Assembly (NCBI RefSeq): GCF_947489565.1
Contig: NZ_CANLEA010000011.1
Coordinates: forward strand, 62,001-126,000
Direction: 5' to 3'
DNA from: an uncultured Kordia sp.
Lineage (GTDB): Bacteria > Bacteroidota > Bacteroidia > Flavobacteriales > Flavobacteriaceae
Length of the DNA stretch: 64,000 nucleotides
A program made the translations under genes and the position numbers. Shown piece by piece: positions 27,001 through 35,631 of the stretch; position 1 is the first letter of the stretch, and each line of letters starts with the position of its first letter. The notes below the pieces were generated by a model, which did not search any database, was not told where the DNA came from, and saw only the letters and a program-made list of their open reading frames with translations.

Positions 27001-27680
27001 GAAATACAACTCTTGCCGCTTTTATAGATGGTGCAAACTATACTACTAGAGGAGAGGAAGATGCATTTACAACAGAATATTTTGACTTAGTATTTAACGG
27101 TACTGCAGAGTTAACATTTGATATTGCAAAAGCGCAATGGTCCGCTACTTATAATGATGCTTTACGAGTGGAAGTTTCTATTGATTGTGGAGCAACATTT
27201 ACTCAAGTATATTTTAAAGATGGACTAGACTTAGCGACAGTTCCTTATACAAATGCAGCTTGGGCGCCAAGTTCAATGAATGACTGGAGAAATGAAGTTA
27301 TTGACTTAACTCCTTATGTAGGTGAAAATATCTTAGTAAGATTTACCAATATCAATGATTACAGTAACAGTACATTTGTTGATAATATTGAGTTACAAAG
27401 TACTTTATCTGTTGGAGAAAACACATTAGCAAGAGCAATTGCAATGTATCCAAACCCAGCAAAAAGTAATGTAGATATCGTAATCAATACTTCAGTAGGA
27501 AATACATATGAAATTGAATTGATGAACAGTCTTGGACAAACAATCACAAAAATTGAAGAAACACGTTTTAATGCAAGAGCAACACAAAACTTAGATGTTT
27601 CTCAATACGGAACAGGATTGTACTTTGTAAAAGTCAAAGTAGGAAACCAATCAGTAACGAAAAAGTTGATTGTAAACTAA
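24069..27680 (+). CDS. Secreted subtilisin-like (S8) protease with T9SS sorting domain, copy 1
   Basis: A protein of 1203 residues, secreted by the type IX system. Order: signal peptide (to about 31, SSAQ); propeptide-like region to about 215; S8 catalytic domain with D251 (VRDDGIVG), H277 (THGDGVGGI) and S447 (GGTSGAAPG); a beta-sandwich P/PPC-like domain (about 520-640); an immunoglobulin-like segment; a fibronectin III-like domain (about 735-815); a CARDB-like domain (about 825-930); a jelly-roll MAM/cleaved-adhesin-like domain (about 940-1115); and a type A C-terminal sorting domain (MYPNPAKSNV... to VTKKLIVN). It should be exported to the surface or medium as a protein degrader. Confidence 0.92.
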   Translation: MKKITLRKRLAGSFIPLLMAAIFLNCNISSAQNTVNFQGEVITMPNNMASFSWDSMPQNAKYNNGYFAWAHFSQTPTQAIQDQFAERNVKLIEYFPDQTYLVYFPEDTQISYLQQSGIASIIPVENDFKKSSQIKLNDIGSHAMEGNNIIVMLEYYDFISSNYAVTELTKISSVVIKEEYKGGNILKVAIPSSQMNAVVSQPFVKWVELVAPPAEPEDIRGRSLHRSSNLDTQTPTGRNYSGAGIGVMVRDDGIVGPHIDFQGRIDNSASNSAGPTHGDGVGGIMAGAGNLDPTNRGMAAGSDVYAVDYVPSFLDGATTDLINNGSVQITNSSFSDGNNTGYTVGARTVDQQTTDLPSVLHVFSAGNSGTQDFGYGAGPGWGNITGGHKQGKNVIATANTFFNGSLAGSSSRGPAHDGRIKPDITAHGQNQISTAENNTYQTFGGTSGAAPGIAGVSAQLYEAYAGLNGGAFPESALIKAILLNTANDYGNVGPDYSFGWGMVNGLRAAMTIEDGRYFDSTVSQGGSNDHSITVPANTREVRFMVYWNDTPAAPGASPALVNDLDLVVTDPSNATYQPWTLDPTPNAAFLNSPATTGTDRLNNVEQVAITNPAAGTYNINIAGFNVPMGPQKYYIVYEIITDGITLTHPIGGEKLITGAQTVIHWDANNAVNTHQLEYSTNNGNTWTSMATLPPATTNYTWTIPSSLVSGQCLVRITNGVLTDQSTTFSIARRVSGVNITQVCPTEATVTWSAVADATSYDVYLLGDKYMEVVGNSTTTSATIPIPDPFAPIWVAVSAKGGNGWESLRSNAVNFLGSGLFNCPLANDLSVTTINNVASDFEAICSTGPIVVSVDLLNEGTDAQSNFTVSYQVGSEPVVSETYTASIAAGASATYNFTTPITLTANGNDTLRVWTDLAGDEFENNDEKTLDYFAVVSGTGLDFAEPFDVNGVIPQGWVLDNPDDARTWQARANLVGADGNTTLAAFIDGANYTTRGEEDAFTTEYFDLVFNGTAELTFDIAKAQWSATYNDALRVEVSIDCGATFTQVYFKDGLDLATVPYTNAAWAPSSMNDWRNEVIDLTPYVGENILVRFTNINDYSNSTFVDNIELQSTLSVGENTLARAIAMYPNPAKSNVDIVINTSVGNTYEIELMNSLGQTITKIEETRFNARATQNLDVSQYGTGLYFVKVKVGNQSVTKKLIVN

Positions 27681-27706
27681 AAGAGAAACACCAATCCAAC
27701 CATTAT

Positions 27707-27746
27707 AAAAATCCTGAGAATTATTTGTATTCTCGGGATTTTTTTT
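27707..27746 (+). terminator. Rho-independent terminator, copy 1
   Basis: AAAATCCTGAGAA...TTCTCGGGATTTTTTTT; one G-T pair in the stem. Duplicated after copy 2. Confidence 0.88.
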
Positions 27747-27979
27747 GGTTCAAAAACTCCTATAATCTTTGTTGATACTTTTTTAAAAATCTAATCATAA
27801 AAGCACTAAAAAAGAGGTAAATAAAACCATTTATACACAGAAAAATCTTAACACTTTTTTAGAAACAAATCATTATATTGAAAAACTAATTGAATTTTTA
27901 CGAAAAACTACCATCAAAATAGTGTTGATAGTGGGTAAAAAATTGCTTAGACCTAACACAAAATTTAATTAAAATTGTT

Positions 27980-30900
27980 ATGAAAAAAATTACTCTAGGA
28001 AAGGGTCTCCAATGCTCTTTCATGCTTACACTAATGGCAGTAATCTTCTTGAATTGTACTGTAGCATCTGCTCAAAATATGGTATACTTTCAAGATGAAG
28101 TGATTACAATGCCAAACAATATAGCATCATTTAATTGGGATTCAATGCCAGAAACCGCAAAATTTGATGATGGATACTTTGCTTGGGTTCATTTTAGCCA
28201 AACACCAACGCAGGATATTCAAGATCAGTTTGCACAAAGAAATCTTAAACTTATTGAGTATTACCCTGATCAAACGTATTTAGCATATTTTCCAGAAAAT
28301 ACACAAATTTCGTATTTACAACAATCAGGAATTGTTTCTATTATTCCAATAGAAAACAACTTTAAAAAATCAACAGACATTAAACTAAATAACATAGGTG
28401 ATCATGCGATGGAAGGTAATAATGTCATTGTGACGTTAGAATATTATAACTTCATTAAGAAGAGTTATGTATTAAGAGAGCTTTCTAAAATAAACGCTGT
28501 TGTTGTTAAAAGAATTGATAGCCATAATAACTATTTAGAAGTTGCTATTCCACAAAACCAAATGGATGCTGTAGTATCTAAGTCTTTTATAAAATGGGTA
28601 GAATTAATTTCACCACCGCCAGTACTTGCAGATATTAGAGGTAGAAGCTTACACAGATCTTCAAACTTGGACACACAAACACCAACAGGAAGAAACTATA
28701 CAGGAGCAGGAATTGGACTTTTAGTTCGTGATGATGGAGTTGTAGGACCACATATTGATTTTCACGGAAGGCTTGAAAACCCAATTACAACAGATGGTGG
28801 TACACATGCTGATGGAGTTTCTGGAATTATGACAGGAGCTGGTAATTTGAATCCCACAAATAGAGGAATGGCAGTAGGAAGTGATTTTTACACAACCAAT
28901 TCAATTACGAATACTGCTGCTCTTACATTTTCGGACATTCCAACGGTTACGCTCATTAATAGTGGAGATGTACAAATTACCAACAACTCTTACGGAACAG
29001 GTTGTAATGATGGTTATGATGGCTTAGGAAGAGCAGTTGATCAACAAGTAGAAGCAAACCTAACAGTTTTACACGTATTTGCAGCTGGAAACTTTGGAAA
29101 TGATAACTGCGGATATGGAGCAGGAGCAGGATGGGGAAACATTGGTGGAGGCGCTAACGAATCGAAAAATACGATTGCAACAGCAAATACATTTTTTAAC
29201 GGACAGTTAGTAAGTTCAAGTAGTAGAGGACCAGCAGCTGATGGACGTATCAAACCAGATATTACTGCACATGGACAAGGTCAAGTTTCTACAAACGAAA
29301 ATAACAATTATCAATCATTTGGTGGTACATCAGGAGCATCACCAGGAATTGCTGGAGTAGCAGCTCAGTTATACGAAGCATATACTATTTTAAATGGTGG
29401 CGCATTACCAGAATCTGCATTAATCAAAGCTGCCATGCTAAATACTGCAACAGACTATGGAAATGTTGGACCTGACTTTAGTTTTGGTTGGGGAATGATA
29501 AATGGATTAAGAGCAGCAATGCTTATTGAAGACGGACGTTATTTAGATGGTACAGTTTCTCAAGGAGGAAGTAATGATCACTCTATTACAGTGCCAGCAA
29601 ATACAAGCGAAGTACGTTTTATGGTATATTGGCACGATGCAGCAGCAGCAGCAGCAGCTTCACCAGCATTAGTAAATGACTTAGATTTAGTAGTAACCGA
29701 TCCAAGTAATACAACACACCAACCTTGGGTTTTAGATACAACACCAAATGCTGCATTCTTAAACTTACCTGCAACTACTGGTATTGACCGTTTAAACAAT
29801 GTAGAACAAGTTGTAGTTTCAAATCCAGCAGCAGGAACTTATGATATTAATATTGCAGGGTTTAATGTTCCTATGGGACCTCAAAAATATTATATAGTGT
29901 ATGAAATTATTACCGACGGAATTACATTAACATACCCAATAGGAGGTGAAAAATTAATTGCTGGATCTCCAACTGTTGTTCACTGGGATTCAAAAAATGC
30001 AGTAAACAATACTCAAATAGAACTTTCTGAAGATAATGGAACTACTTGGATAAACTTAGCAACATTACCACCATCATCAAGAAACTATACTTGGAATGTT
30101 CCAAACAACTTAGTTTCAGGACAATGTTTACTACGAATTACTAATGGTACATTTACTGACCAGTCTCCAGCTGTTTTCTCTGCAGCAAGAAGAGTTTCTG
30201 GAGTGAGTATTTCACAAGTATGTCCTGATGAAACAACAATAATTTGGACAGCTGTTCCAGATGCAACTTCGTATGATGTATACATATTAGGAGAAAAATA
30301 TATGGAAGTGGTAGGAACTTCAACTACAACTTCAGCCACAATTGTAGTTCCAAACCCAGTAGATCCTTTATGGGTATCAGTAACTGCTAAAGGAGGAAAT
30401 GGATGGGAATCGCTTCGTTCTAATGCTGTAACTGTAAACCAAGGAAATGGAGGATTATTTGCTTGTCCTTTAGCCAAAGATTTAACAGTAACAGCTATTA
30501 ATAATACAGAAAGTGATTTTGATAAACTTTGCAATACAGATCCAATCATTATCTCTGCTGATATAGAGAATGATGGTACAGATGCACAGTCTAACTTTAC
30601 AATTTCGTATCAAGTAGGCTCTGAGGCAATAGTTAACGAAACATATACAGGTACGTTGGCTGCTGGAGCATCAGATACCTATGTATTTTCAACTCCAGCA
30701 ACCTTAACAACAAATGGTGATACTGCACTACGTGTATGGACTTCATTAGCAGATGATGAGTTTGTAAATAATGATGAGAGCGTATTTAATTTTAATGCAC
30801 GTTCGAGTGGATCTGCTGTCAACTTCCTTGAAGATTTTGAAACAACAAATGCTATACCTGAAGATTGGACACTTACAAATTTTGATAATTCAACGACTTG

Positions 30901-31618
30901 GATTTCAGCATCAAACATTACTGGAGCTGATGGAAATCCTACACAAACGCTTTTTATAAATGGATTCAATTATAATAATGCGTTAGGTCAACAAGATTGG
31001 TTAGTAACAGAATATTTTGATTTAACTTCTGTTCCAGATGCTACGTTATTGTTCGATTTATCTAAAGCGCAATACGATGCCACTAGACAAGATGATTTAC
31101 GGATTGATATTTCTACAGATTGCGGAGCTACCTTCACACAAATCTATTTTAAAGATGGAGCAGATTTAGCAACAGTTGCAAATGCAACAAGTCTATTTGA
31201 ACCAACAGATGCTTCAGATTGGAGAGAAGAAGCCGTTAGTTTAGATGCATATGTAGGGAATAATATTTTATTACGATTTGCACATGTTAACGGATTTGGT
31301 AACACAACTTATATTGATAATATCAGAGTAATAACAAGTATATTATCTGTAGAGGAAAATACTTTGGACAGAGCAATTTCTATGTATCCAAATCCAGCAA
31401 AAAGCAATGTAAATGTTGTGATCAATACTTCAGTAGGAAATACCTATGAAATTGAATTGATGAACAGTCTTGGACAAACAATCACAAAAATTGAAGAAAC
31501 ACGTTTTAATGCAAGAGCAACACAAAACTTAGATGTTTCTCAATACGGAACAGGATTGTACTTTGTAAAAGTCAAAGTAGGAAACCAATCAGTAACGAAA
31601 AAGTTGATTGTAAACTAA
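27980..31618 (+). CDS. Secreted subtilisin-like (S8) protease with T9SS sorting domain, copy 2
   Basis: A protein of 1212 residues, paralogous to the preceding gene in all domains. Catalytic residues are kept: D251 (VRDDGVVG), H276 (THADGVSGI) and S451 (GGTSGASPG). The region between His and Ser is the most changed (insertion TNSITNTAALTF and cysteines in GCNDGYDG and NDNCGYG that copy 1 lacks), so substrate preference may differ and a disulfide may have been gained. An alanine run (AAAAAAASPALV) replaces APGASPALV in the P-like domain. The C-terminal sorting domain is identical to copy 1 over its last 71 residues. It has its own leader and terminator, so it is probably transcribed independently. 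Confidence 0.92.
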   Translation: MKKITLGKGLQCSFMLTLMAVIFLNCTVASAQNMVYFQDEVITMPNNIASFNWDSMPETAKFDDGYFAWVHFSQTPTQDIQDQFAQRNLKLIEYYPDQTYLAYFPENTQISYLQQSGIVSIIPIENNFKKSTDIKLNNIGDHAMEGNNVIVTLEYYNFIKKSYVLRELSKINAVVVKRIDSHNNYLEVAIPQNQMDAVVSKSFIKWVELISPPPVLADIRGRSLHRSSNLDTQTPTGRNYTGAGIGLLVRDDGVVGPHIDFHGRLENPITTDGGTHADGVSGIMTGAGNLNPTNRGMAVGSDFYTTNSITNTAALTFSDIPTVTLINSGDVQITNNSYGTGCNDGYDGLGRAVDQQVEANLTVLHVFAAGNFGNDNCGYGAGAGWGNIGGGANESKNTIATANTFFNGQLVSSSSRGPAADGRIKPDITAHGQGQVSTNENNNYQSFGGTSGASPGIAGVAAQLYEAYTILNGGALPESALIKAAMLNTATDYGNVGPDFSFGWGMINGLRAAMLIEDGRYLDGTVSQGGSNDHSITVPANTSEVRFMVYWHDAAAAAAASPALVNDLDLVVTDPSNTTHQPWVLDTTPNAAFLNLPATTGIDRLNNVEQVVVSNPAAGTYDINIAGFNVPMGPQKYYIVYEIITDGITLTYPIGGEKLIAGSPTVVHWDSKNAVNNTQIELSEDNGTTWINLATLPPSSRNYTWNVPNNLVSGQCLLRITNGTFTDQSPAVFSAARRVSGVSISQVCPDETTIIWTAVPDATSYDVYILGEKYMEVVGTSTTTSATIVVPNPVDPLWVSVTAKGGNGWESLRSNAVTVNQGNGGLFACPLAKDLTVTAINNTESDFDKLCNTDPIIISADIENDGTDAQSNFTISYQVGSEAIVNETYTGTLAAGASDTYVFSTPATLTTNGDTALRVWTSLADDEFVNNDESVFNFNARSSGSAVNFLEDFETTNAIPEDWTLTNFDNSTTWISASNITGADGNPTQTLFINGFNYNNALGQQDWLVTEYFDLTSVPDATLLFDLSKAQYDATRQDDLRIDISTDCGATFTQIYFKDGADLATVANATSLFEPTDASDWREEAVSLDAYVGNNILLRFAHVNGFGNTTYIDNIRVITSILSVEENTLDRAISMYPNPAKSNVNVVINTSVGNTYEIELMNSLGQTITKIEETRFNARATQNLDVSQYGTGLYFVKVKVGNQSVTKKLIVN

Positions 31619-31644
31619 AAGAGAAACACCAATCCAACCATTAT

Positions 31645-31685
31645 AAAAATCCTGAGAATCATTTGTATTCTCGGGATTTTTTTTG
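31645..31685 (+). terminator. Rho-independent terminator, copy 2
   Basis: Same stem as at 27707, with a single base difference in the loop (27722 T, 31660 C). Confidence 0.88.
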
Positions 31686-31885
31686 CTTCAAAAACACCTA
31701 TAAATTTTATTGATAAACTTTAAAAAAAGTATCTAAAATAATTATTAAAAACGACCTTTTCAGAAGCGTTTTAACACATAAAAAATAAAGTTGAAACTAC
31801 TTTGTTTACTTGTGGAAGAACTGCTGTAAAAACCACCTAAAAATAGAAAATAGGGAAGTGGCAGTATATTTTGTAAAACTTTTGT

Positions 31886-32569
31886 TTACGAATTCAAAAT
31901 TTGCTGTAAAACTTCCTTTTTTAGTCGAACACTAATCGGAATTTTATGTTCACCTATCAAAATTTGATTTCCTGTAATTTCTGAAACTTGTGCTTTAGAA
32001 ACTAAATACGATTTATGAGTTTGCACAAAAAATTGTTCAGGCAAATTGTCTCGTAATTGTTTTAAGGTTGAATGTGTAATAACAGTTTCAGAAATCGTGA
32101 CAATTTTCACATAATTCTGCATCGCTTCCACAAAAAGAATTTCATGGAGCTTAATTTTTTTTAATGATTTGTCACTCTTTACAAAAAACACCGATTCATC
32201 TTCTGTTGTTTTTGCCAAACGATACGCTTTATTCACAGCTTGTAAAAAACGTTCAAACGAAATAGGTTTTACCAAATAATCAATCACTTCATAAGAAAAA
32301 CTCTCTAAAGCATATTGAGGATACGCCGTAGTCATGACAACGAGTGGAGAAGAAGTCAAACTCTTCAACCAATCTAAACCAGATACAATAGGCATATTAA
32401 TATCTAAAAAAAGCAAATCTACTTTTTGCTGCTGTAATATATCATTTGCTTGCAGTGCATTTTTACAAACACCAACAACATTCAAAAAGGAAATATCGTT
32501 GCAATACGTTTGCAAACCTTTTCGAGCCAATGGTTCATCGTCAATAATAATGCAGTTAAGTAGCTTCAT
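31886..32569 (-). CDS. LytTR-family response regulator
   Basis: A protein of 227 residues: receiver domain (1-120) with acidic pair D10-D11, phosphoacceptor D56 (LLFLDINMP), T/S and lysine (VKP) positions; and a C-terminal LytTR DNA-binding domain (about 130-225; FVKSDKSLKKIKLHEILFVEA, HSTLKQLRDNLP, FVQTHKSYLVS). It overlaps the upstream histidine kinase by 4 nt (ATGA), so the pair is translationally coupled. Regulates unknown genes. Confidence 0.93.
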   Translation of the reverse strand: MKLLNCIIIDDEPLARKGLQTYCNDISFLNVVGVCKNALQANDILQQQKVDLLFLDINMPIVSGLDWLKSLTSSPLVVMTTAYPQYALESFSYEVIDYLVKPISFERFLQAVNKAYRLAKTTEDESVFFVKSDKSLKKIKLHEILFVEAMQNYVKIVTISETVITHSTLKQLRDNLPEQFFVQTHKSYLVSKAQVSEITGNQILIGEHKIPISVRLKKEVLQQILNS

Positions 32570-33612
32570 GAAATATCAATACTTAAATTTACCTGATAAC
32601 AATCGTTTTCTTCTGTAATTGTCAATGTATGTTTTTTAGGATACAAAAGCGCTAATCTTCGGGTTACATTTTGCAAACCAACGCCACCAATCGTTGATTT
32701 TTGTATAGAAGAGTCGGTTGTATTTTTTACAAACAATTGTATTTTTTGTTGCGATTCTTTGATGTCAATCACAATACTATTTTTTTCAGCTTCATCATGA
32801 TGACTGATATGTTTGAATGCATTCTCAATAAAAGGAGTTAGCAGTAATGGTGCAATTTTTAAAGAAGCATTTTCATAATCGATTGTATGTTCTAATAAAA
32901 TATCGTCTCCTTTTCTAATTGCTTCTAAGCGAATGTATTGTGACACATAATCCAATTCTTTTTCTAAATTGATCAACGCTTCACTACTTTCATACAATTG
33001 ATATCGCAACAAACCCGAAAACTGAACTAAGGTATCTTTTGCCAAAGTATTATTACTTCCAATCAAATGATACACACTGTTGATTCCGTTAAATAAAAAA
33101 TGTGGATTTAGCTGTGCTTTTAAATACTTTAATTCAGTTTGATGTGTCTCTTTTAATAATTCTTGTTTGGCGCGTTCTGCCTTGCGATATTCAAACAAAA
33201 AGCGATACAAAAACCCAAAAGCACTATACAAAACATGAAAACCCAAATTCTGGATAAATACCGAAAATAGAATCATTGAAAACGATGCTACGGGATAAAT
33301 CATGTTAAAACTTGAGGCAACATAAAGATCTAAATAACTCTCTACAGCTGTGATTCCTAACAAAAAGAGCAAAGAATAACTCCAAAATGCCAGTTTTTTA
33401 TGTTTGATAAAGAACCGTGGAACCAGCCAAAAAACTTGTATATAACATAAAAGTGCATTGAAAAACATTCCATAACTATACACAATAGGCATCGTACCTG
33501 AAACATTGTCAAATCCCATCCAGGTTATATTTCCCGAAGTGATATACAAATAATTCAACACCCAAAAAGCCAGATGCGCGAAGATGAGTATGTACAGTTT
33601 TGTTTTGGACAT
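32566..33612 (-). CDS. LytS-type sensor histidine kinase
   Basis: A protein of 348 residues: four transmembrane segments in the first 140 residues, a short coiled linker, the His_kinase domain with H171 in LNPHFLFNGINSVY, and a HATPase domain (PLLLTPFIENAFKH, GGVGLQNVTRRL). It lacks an extracellular sensor domain, so the signal is probably sensed in the membrane. Partner of the response regulator that overlaps its stop. Confidence 0.92.
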   Translation of the reverse strand: MSKTKLYILIFAHLAFWVLNYLYITSGNITWMGFDNVSGTMPIVYSYGMFFNALLCYIQVFWLVPRFFIKHKKLAFWSYSLLFLLGITAVESYLDLYVASSFNMIYPVASFSMILFSVFIQNLGFHVLYSAFGFLYRFLFEYRKAERAKQELLKETHQTELKYLKAQLNPHFLFNGINSVYHLIGSNNTLAKDTLVQFSGLLRYQLYESSEALINLEKELDYVSQYIRLEAIRKGDDILLEHTIDYENASLKIAPLLLTPFIENAFKHISHHDEAEKNSIVIDIKESQQKIQLFVKNTTDSSIQKSTIGGVGLQNVTRRLALLYPKKHTLTITEENDCYQVNLSIDIS

Positions 33613-33652
33613 GGTTTTATTTGAAACTATTAATTTTAATAAAGTTAGTATT

Positions 33653-33734
33653 TGTCACTTCGAGCGCAGTCGAGCAGTGCTATATTATATATAGATTTTC
33701 TTAGAATCTCGATAGCTTTGCTAGGTATTTTCAA
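33653..33734. repeat. Interspersed intergenic repeat
   Basis: It begins TGTCACTTCGAGCGCAGTCGAG (33653-33674), a dispersed flavobacterial intergenic element, and ends CGATAGCTTTGCTAGGTATTTTCAA (33710-33734). The end part recurs inverted at 37451-37475. Confidence 0.55.
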
Positions 33735-33793
33735 TCAAAATGTATTTTGATCTTAATAATGCTTGATTTGACACGTAAACTGAATTAGTATAA

Positions 33794-34903
33794 TTACAAA
33801 AGTTCAATCAAAGAAAAACATAAATTATCAATTTTTGGACCTTGCGGACTAAATGCAGAAAGGTTAGATAGGAGCAGCGCGGCTTTTTTGTTTTTTTTAT
33901 CAATAATCATACACGACAAATATCCGCCAGTGCCGCCATTGTGAAACAATACTGTTTTTCCTTCTTTGGTAATAATATGCCAACCCAAACCAACGCGAAC
34001 CATTTTGTTGACTTTAATAGTTTCTTGTTGAGGTAAATTATAAACGACATCTTCTTCAAAGTTTTTACGGATAAATTTTTCCATATCAATTACATTCGAT
34101 TTCATGCCGCCAGCACCAACCAATGCATCTGTAAAATCCCAATTAGAAGCTTCTGTGCCATCTGCTTTTATTCCAATGACCAATTTAGAAGAATCTACTT
34201 TAGATAAATCTGTAGTAGTATGATGCATTCCTAAAGGTTTCAAAATTTGTTCTTGTAGCAAATCTTCATAGCTTTTCTTAGTTTTTTCTGTGAGAATGTA
34301 TCCTAGCAAGCCAGCACCTAAATTGGAATAGGAACTTACTTTATTAGGTTCTTTTTCTAAAACAATTCCGCTTTTTAAATAATTATGCAACATGTCAATT
34401 GTGTATTCTTTATACGGATTTTCCATGTTTGTTTGCAATAGCGGAAAGATATTTTGTGGCAATCTTGGCAAACCAGAAGAATGGTTAGCAAGCATTTGTA
34501 GCGTAATCTTATCTGTATTTTCGGGTAATGTTTCAATTTTGAATGGCAACACATCTACTAGTTTATCATTCAGTTGAAGGTTTCCTGTCTGAACTTGATG
34601 TGACAATAGGAGCGAAGTAAAGACTTTTGTATTTGAGCCAATTTCAAAAATTGCATCTTTATTTTCTATATTTTGTAGTGTGTCGTTCTTACGAATAACT
34701 CCAATATATTGTGTCTTTTCACCATCAATTAAAGCAATAGAGAGTTGCACATTATTTGGAAAAAGTTCGCTGTTTTCTGCAATAACTTTTCCTATCTCAG
34801 AAGAAAAATTACGGGTATCAATTGCATTCACGGCTTTATCTTGCGAAAGCACAGAATGAACACAAAGAAAAATAGTAATTAGATAAATGATTGTTCGTTT
34901 CAT
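33794..34903 (-). CDS. Serine beta-lactamase-like hydrolase
   Basis: A protein of 369 residues: signal peptide (SVLSQ, cleavage about 20) and a beta-lactamase/DD-peptidase (class C, PF00144-type) domain. Motifs: S90-N-T-K93 (EIGSNTKVF), YSNLGAG as the Y-x-N motif near residue 195, and HNGGTGGY near residue 325 in place of KTG. In this large family many members are esterases or peptidases rather than antibiotic-hydrolysing enzymes, so resistance should not be assumed. Periplasmic. Alone on its strand, with no coupling to the kinase downstream. Confidence 0.88.
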   Translation of the reverse strand: MKRTIIYLITIFLCVHSVLSQDKAVNAIDTRNFSSEIGKVIAENSELFPNNVQLSIALIDGEKTQYIGVIRKNDTLQNIENKDAIFEIGSNTKVFTSLLLSHQVQTGNLQLNDKLVDVLPFKIETLPENTDKITLQMLANHSSGLPRLPQNIFPLLQTNMENPYKEYTIDMLHNYLKSGIVLEKEPNKVSSYSNLGAGLLGYILTEKTKKSYEDLLQEQILKPLGMHHTTTDLSKVDSSKLVIGIKADGTEASNWDFTDALVGAGGMKSNVIDMEKFIRKNFEEDVVYNLPQQETIKVNKMVRVGLGWHIITKEGKTVLFHNGGTGGYLSCMIIDKKNKKAALLLSNLSAFSPQGPKIDNLCFSLIELL

Positions 34904-35020
34904 GATGATTGTTTTTTTGATACTTCAAAGTAACCACATAAAACGTACAGGATATAATTCGTTTGACGAACGTTTAAAAGTTTTTGATGAGCGTGATTGA
35001 AAATCAGTATTTTAATTTCA

Positions 35021-35545
35021 TTACTCTTTAATATCCTTAATCTCAGTAGTATTTTCAGGAATGTTCATAGATGTTTTAAAATTTGGGAAAAAAGGAATTC
35101 CATTTCCCGTATCTTTCATTTGTTTCGCTTCTACAAAGGTCCACTTTTTAGTACTTTCATTAAAAAAACCAATAGTATAACCTGTTAGGAAAAAGCGCTT
35201 TTTCTTTACACTCATCACCATCTTATTTTGTACATAACAGCGATATTCTCCTTGTTCTTTTACAACATCTGATACAAACTTTACTTCTGCAGATTCAATA
35301 GCAAAACCTTGCGTTTTCATTTGTTCAAATGACTGAATTAAATAATTTTCCATAAATTCTGCACCACCAGATCCTTCTACAATATTAGGATGCGAATAAG
35401 TAAGTAAAGTTTTAAAATCTTGCTTTAAAGTTGCTTCAGCAGTAGCTTTTGCGTCTCTTAGTGCACTCGCTTTAAGAGCTTCCATATCTTGTGAAAATAC
35501 CTGTGTAGCACAGAATATAAATAGGAGGAAAGCGATTTTTTTCAT
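35021..35545 (-). CDS. Secreted NTF2-like protein of unknown function
   Basis: A protein of 174 residues from ATG 35545; the frame is open to 35578 but the signal peptide MKKIAFLLFIFCATQVFSQ begins at 35545. The remainder looks like one compact alpha/beta domain (ATAEATLKQDFKTLLTYSHPNIVE, then beta strands FVSDVVKEQGEYRCYVQNKMVM and WTFVEAKQM), consistent with an NTF2/SnoaL-like cone fold. That assignment is my inference. Exported. It lies downstream of the SPFH gene but behind a terminator. Confidence 0.65.
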   Translation of the reverse strand: MKKIAFLLFIFCATQVFSQDMEALKASALRDAKATAEATLKQDFKTLLTYSHPNIVEGSGGAEFMENYLIQSFEQMKTQGFAIESAEVKFVSDVVKEQGEYRCYVQNKMVMSVKKKRFFLTGYTIGFFNESTKKWTFVEAKQMKDTGNGIPFFPNFKTSMNIPENTTEIKDIKE

Positions 35546-35580
35546 ATTGATTATTTGTTTGTGAGTTGAAAGATACACAT

Positions 35581-35608
35581 AAAAAAACCCGAAATATTCA
35601 ATTTCGGG
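35581..35608 (-). terminator. Rho-independent terminator of the SPFH gene
   Basis: On the - strand, CCCGAAAT-tgaat-ATTTCGGG is followed by a run of Ts (plus-strand A run 35581-35587). Confidence 0.88.
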
Positions 35609-35631
35609 CTTTTAGGGTTTATTAGAGCGTA

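Larger units (their letters stand above)
23930..27746 (+). repeat. Tandem duplication, unit 1 (subtilase gene with leader and terminator)
   Basis: Unit 1 of a 3.9-kb tandem duplication. Leader, gene and terminator all have counterparts in unit 2 (offset 3938 at the 3' end). Bases 27507-27721 are identical to 31445-31659, while much of the rest has diverged visibly. Confidence 0.85.
27841..31685 (+). repeat. Tandem duplication, unit 2
   Basis: Second copy of the leader-gene-terminator unit. Same orientation as unit 1, separated from it by about 95 nt of unrelated sequence. Confidence 0.85.

Noticed and set aside
33794-34903. Antibiotic-resistance beta-lactamase
   Set aside because: The SxxK and YxN motifs are shared by many esterases and peptidases, and the KTG motif is replaced by HNGG; resistance cannot be claimed from this.
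35021-35578. Upstream ATG for the NTF2-like protein
   Set aside because: The first 11 residues (MYLSTHKQIIN) precede a complete signal peptide that starts at 35545; the internal start is far more plausible.
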